Assembly: GCA_013375475.1 (NCBI GenBank)
Contig: JABXKD010000005.1
Coordinates: 1 to 64,000, forward strand
Source: Promethearchaeota archaeon
Lineage (GTDB): Archaea; Asgardarchaeota; Lokiarchaeia; Sigyniarchaeales; SOKP01
Direction: 5' to 3'
Length of the DNA: 64,000 nucleotides
The position numbers and the translations under genes were made by a program. The notes below the pieces were generated by a model that was not told the DNA's origin, made no database searches, and saw nothing but the letters and a program-made list of their open reading frames with translations. Positions 62,905-64,000 of the stretch are shown here, piece after piece. Position 1 is the stretch's first letter. The number at the start of each line of letters is the position of its first letter.

Positions 62905-64000
62905 TCACGGGTTTGTTATAGCTGGATTTTTCTTCTTATCCCAATTTATAGCAAACAAGAAATCCCTACTTGCCTTATTTTTATAGATTAGTGGAAGATT
63001 CCCTATTTCTTCGAATTTGAGGGCAAAATTCTTTAAATCTTCGTAGGTAGGGAAATAGTGCTGTATAGGTTTGTCACTTTTCAGACGTTCTTTTATATTT
63101 AGTGCACTTGCCTGAAGCGTAAATCCTTTAATTTCAAAAAAATTGGGATTTGCCATCTTAACTATTCTAATGTAATCTTCTATAAATTTGTCCATCAAAT
63201 TTAGATTTTTTACAGCTGTTAATCTTATTACAGATCTGCAAGACAAACTTTCAACTAAACTTAAACTATCCAATATCTTCTCCCACCCATTTTTAATCAT
63301 CGGGCGGCATACTTTTTTGTAAATTACCTTATTAGGTGCTGGTAGGGTGATATAAAGTTGAGACGGCAATGAATTTAAGCTTTGAATTCTTTCTGGTAAT
63401 GTACCATTAGTAACTATGAAGGTGGTCATATTTCGATTGCGAAACTCGCTCACTAAACCATCTAATTTTGGATATAAGAACGGCTCACCATCAAGAGAGA
63501 TTGCTGCGTGATTAGGATTCATTGCTTCGCTGTGTGTTTGCATAATTTCGTCGGGGGATGTTAAAGATAAATTAATCAATTTAACTATTTCATCTCTAGA
63601 GTCTATACAGCATGAAATTTCACTATCAAGTTTAAAAGTCTTTAATGAATTATCAGTCGGTATGAGAAACTCTTGATTTTTCAATAGATTAAATGCTCGC
63701 TCGATTTTATTCTTACTAACATGAAGGCCTTTCGAAAGTGAATTAATACTTTGATCTTCCCTATTTTTTAACATATAATTGAGGAGATCAACCATAATTT
63801 CATAGTTTTCAAGATATCTCCTTAATGGTAAGTGGTTTTTTATAATATCTTGATGTTGACGAATCATTTCGTCAATTAAATATTTAGGATCATCAGACTC
63901 AACACAGAATTGACTGCTTAGATTTCCTTGTTCAGTATCTCTCCAGCAGAAAACACACTGTTGATTACAGAATGGCATAGAAGGAGTATTTTGTAAGCAT
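62905..64000 (-). CDS. taw1: tRNA 4-demethylwyosine synthase TYW1, 5'-incomplete, with inserted helical segment
   Basis: Radical-SAM enzyme that forms the tricyclic base 4-demethylwyosine at G37 of tRNA-Phe. The cluster motif is CNQQCVFCW. The frame stays open to the window edge (CLQNTPSMPFCNQQC), so the ATG in the track is internal. PNHAAISLDGEPFLYPKLDGLV and TTFIVTNGTLP are hallmarks. Between residues ~45 and 140 there is an extra segment with SINSLSKGLHVSKNKIERAF, HTH-like, which typical archaeal proteins lack. Confidence 0.9.
   Translation of the reverse strand, partial: CLQNTPSMPFCNQQCVFCWRDTEQGNLSSQFCVESDDPKYLIDEMIRQHQDIIKNHLPLRRYLENYEIMVDLLNYMLKNREDQSINSLSKGLHVSKNKIERAFNLLKNQEFLIPTDNSLKTFKLDSEISCCIDSRDEIVKLINLSLTSPDEIMQTHSEAMNPNHAAISLDGEPFLYPKLDGLVSEFRNRNMTTFIVTNGTLPERIQSLNSLPSQLYITLPAPNKVIYKKVCRPMIKNGWEKILDSLSLVESLSCRSVIRLTAVKNLNLMDKFIEDYIRIVKMANPNFFEIKGFTLQASALNIKERLKSDKPIQHYFPTYEDLKNFALKFEEIGNLPLIYKNKASRDFLFAINWDKKKNPAITNP

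Overview
The window is AT-rich archaeal DNA, most likely from an Asgard archaeon (Lokiarchaeia or a close relative). The evidence is an archaeal information-processing gene set (split RNA polymerase rpoA1/rpoA2, L30e, L44e, S27e, aIF2-alpha, aIF5B, Nop10, TFS, PCNA, PriL/PriS, GINS, RFC, class I CCA enzyme, Csl4, TYW1) mixed with several Ras/Rab/Arf-type small GTPases. Start codons are often TTG, and several TATA-like boxes lie about 25 nt upstream of the start codon, which suggests short-leader or leaderless mRNAs.

Layout. 1-3.4 kb: 3' end of a small GTPase, then a minus-strand operon (zinc-ribbon membrane protein, acyl-CoA synthetase-like protein, EamA transporter). 3.5-10 kb: the classical archaeal cluster rpoA1-rpoA2-rpl30e-nusA-rps12-rps7. 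10.3-16.1 kb: a regulator with HTH, ATP-cone and NrdD-like parts, pyrB, rpl44e-rps27e, a URO-D-family protein and a ferredoxin-nitroreductase. 16.2-21.4 kb: TFS, an OB-fold protein and a replication cluster PCNA-PriL-PriS-GINS. 21.4-22.4 kb: nop10 and aIF2-alpha. 22.5-24.9 kb: a disturbed segment with a startless ORF, an aldehyde:ferredoxin oxidoreductase tail and an HNH-endonuclease-like gene with an in-frame stop. 25-28 kb: EF-1A and a beta-repeat surface protein with an in-frame stop. 28.3-35.3 kb: Arf-like GTPase, DUF99, RNase III-like protein, RpoL, Csl4, METTL5-like methyltransferase, enolase, RFC small subunit, TruA. 35.4-47.2 kb: oligosaccharyltransferase, UvrB, two ABC permeases, gene remnants, UvrA. 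47.3-53.8 kb: aIF5B, GNAT, CCA enzyme, an odd GTPase, flavodoxin, an iron-sulfur protein. 54-64 kb: a transglutaminase-like membrane protein, a LAGLIDADG ORF, an EF-2-family gene, a Rab-like GTPase, an acidic protein, a 7TM protein, a second LAGLIDADG ORF, EngB and a partial TYW1.

The most striking observation is that both elongation-factor genes are interrupted in their GTPase domains by tiny insertions, 31 nt in EF-1A and 30 nt in the EF-2-family gene. Each insertion can be folded into a bulge-helix-bulge with two 3-nt bulges and a 4-bp central helix. Excision at the predicted bulge positions (AT^T on the 5' side, AA^A or AA^G on the 3' side) restores the conserved protein exactly: GH|IDHGKS in EF-1A and TDSD|EEEQARGITI in EF-2. 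This implies protein-coding mini-introns removed by the tRNA-splicing endonuclease. The ORF track misses the N-termini of both proteins because of them. Homing-endonuclease-like ORFs (HNH, LAGLIDADG) sit upstream of both genes. A third gene, the HNH one, has an in-frame TAA inside a strong hairpin.

Other points of interest are a GINS B-type domain shared by PriS and its GINS neighbour, a regulator built from a ribonucleotide-reductase-like fold without a glycyl-radical motif, a GTPase with degenerate G1 and G3 motifs inside a segment bounded by repeats of the cca gene end, an EF-2-family protein with a changed diphthamide motif and no ordinary start codon, and several gene remnants.
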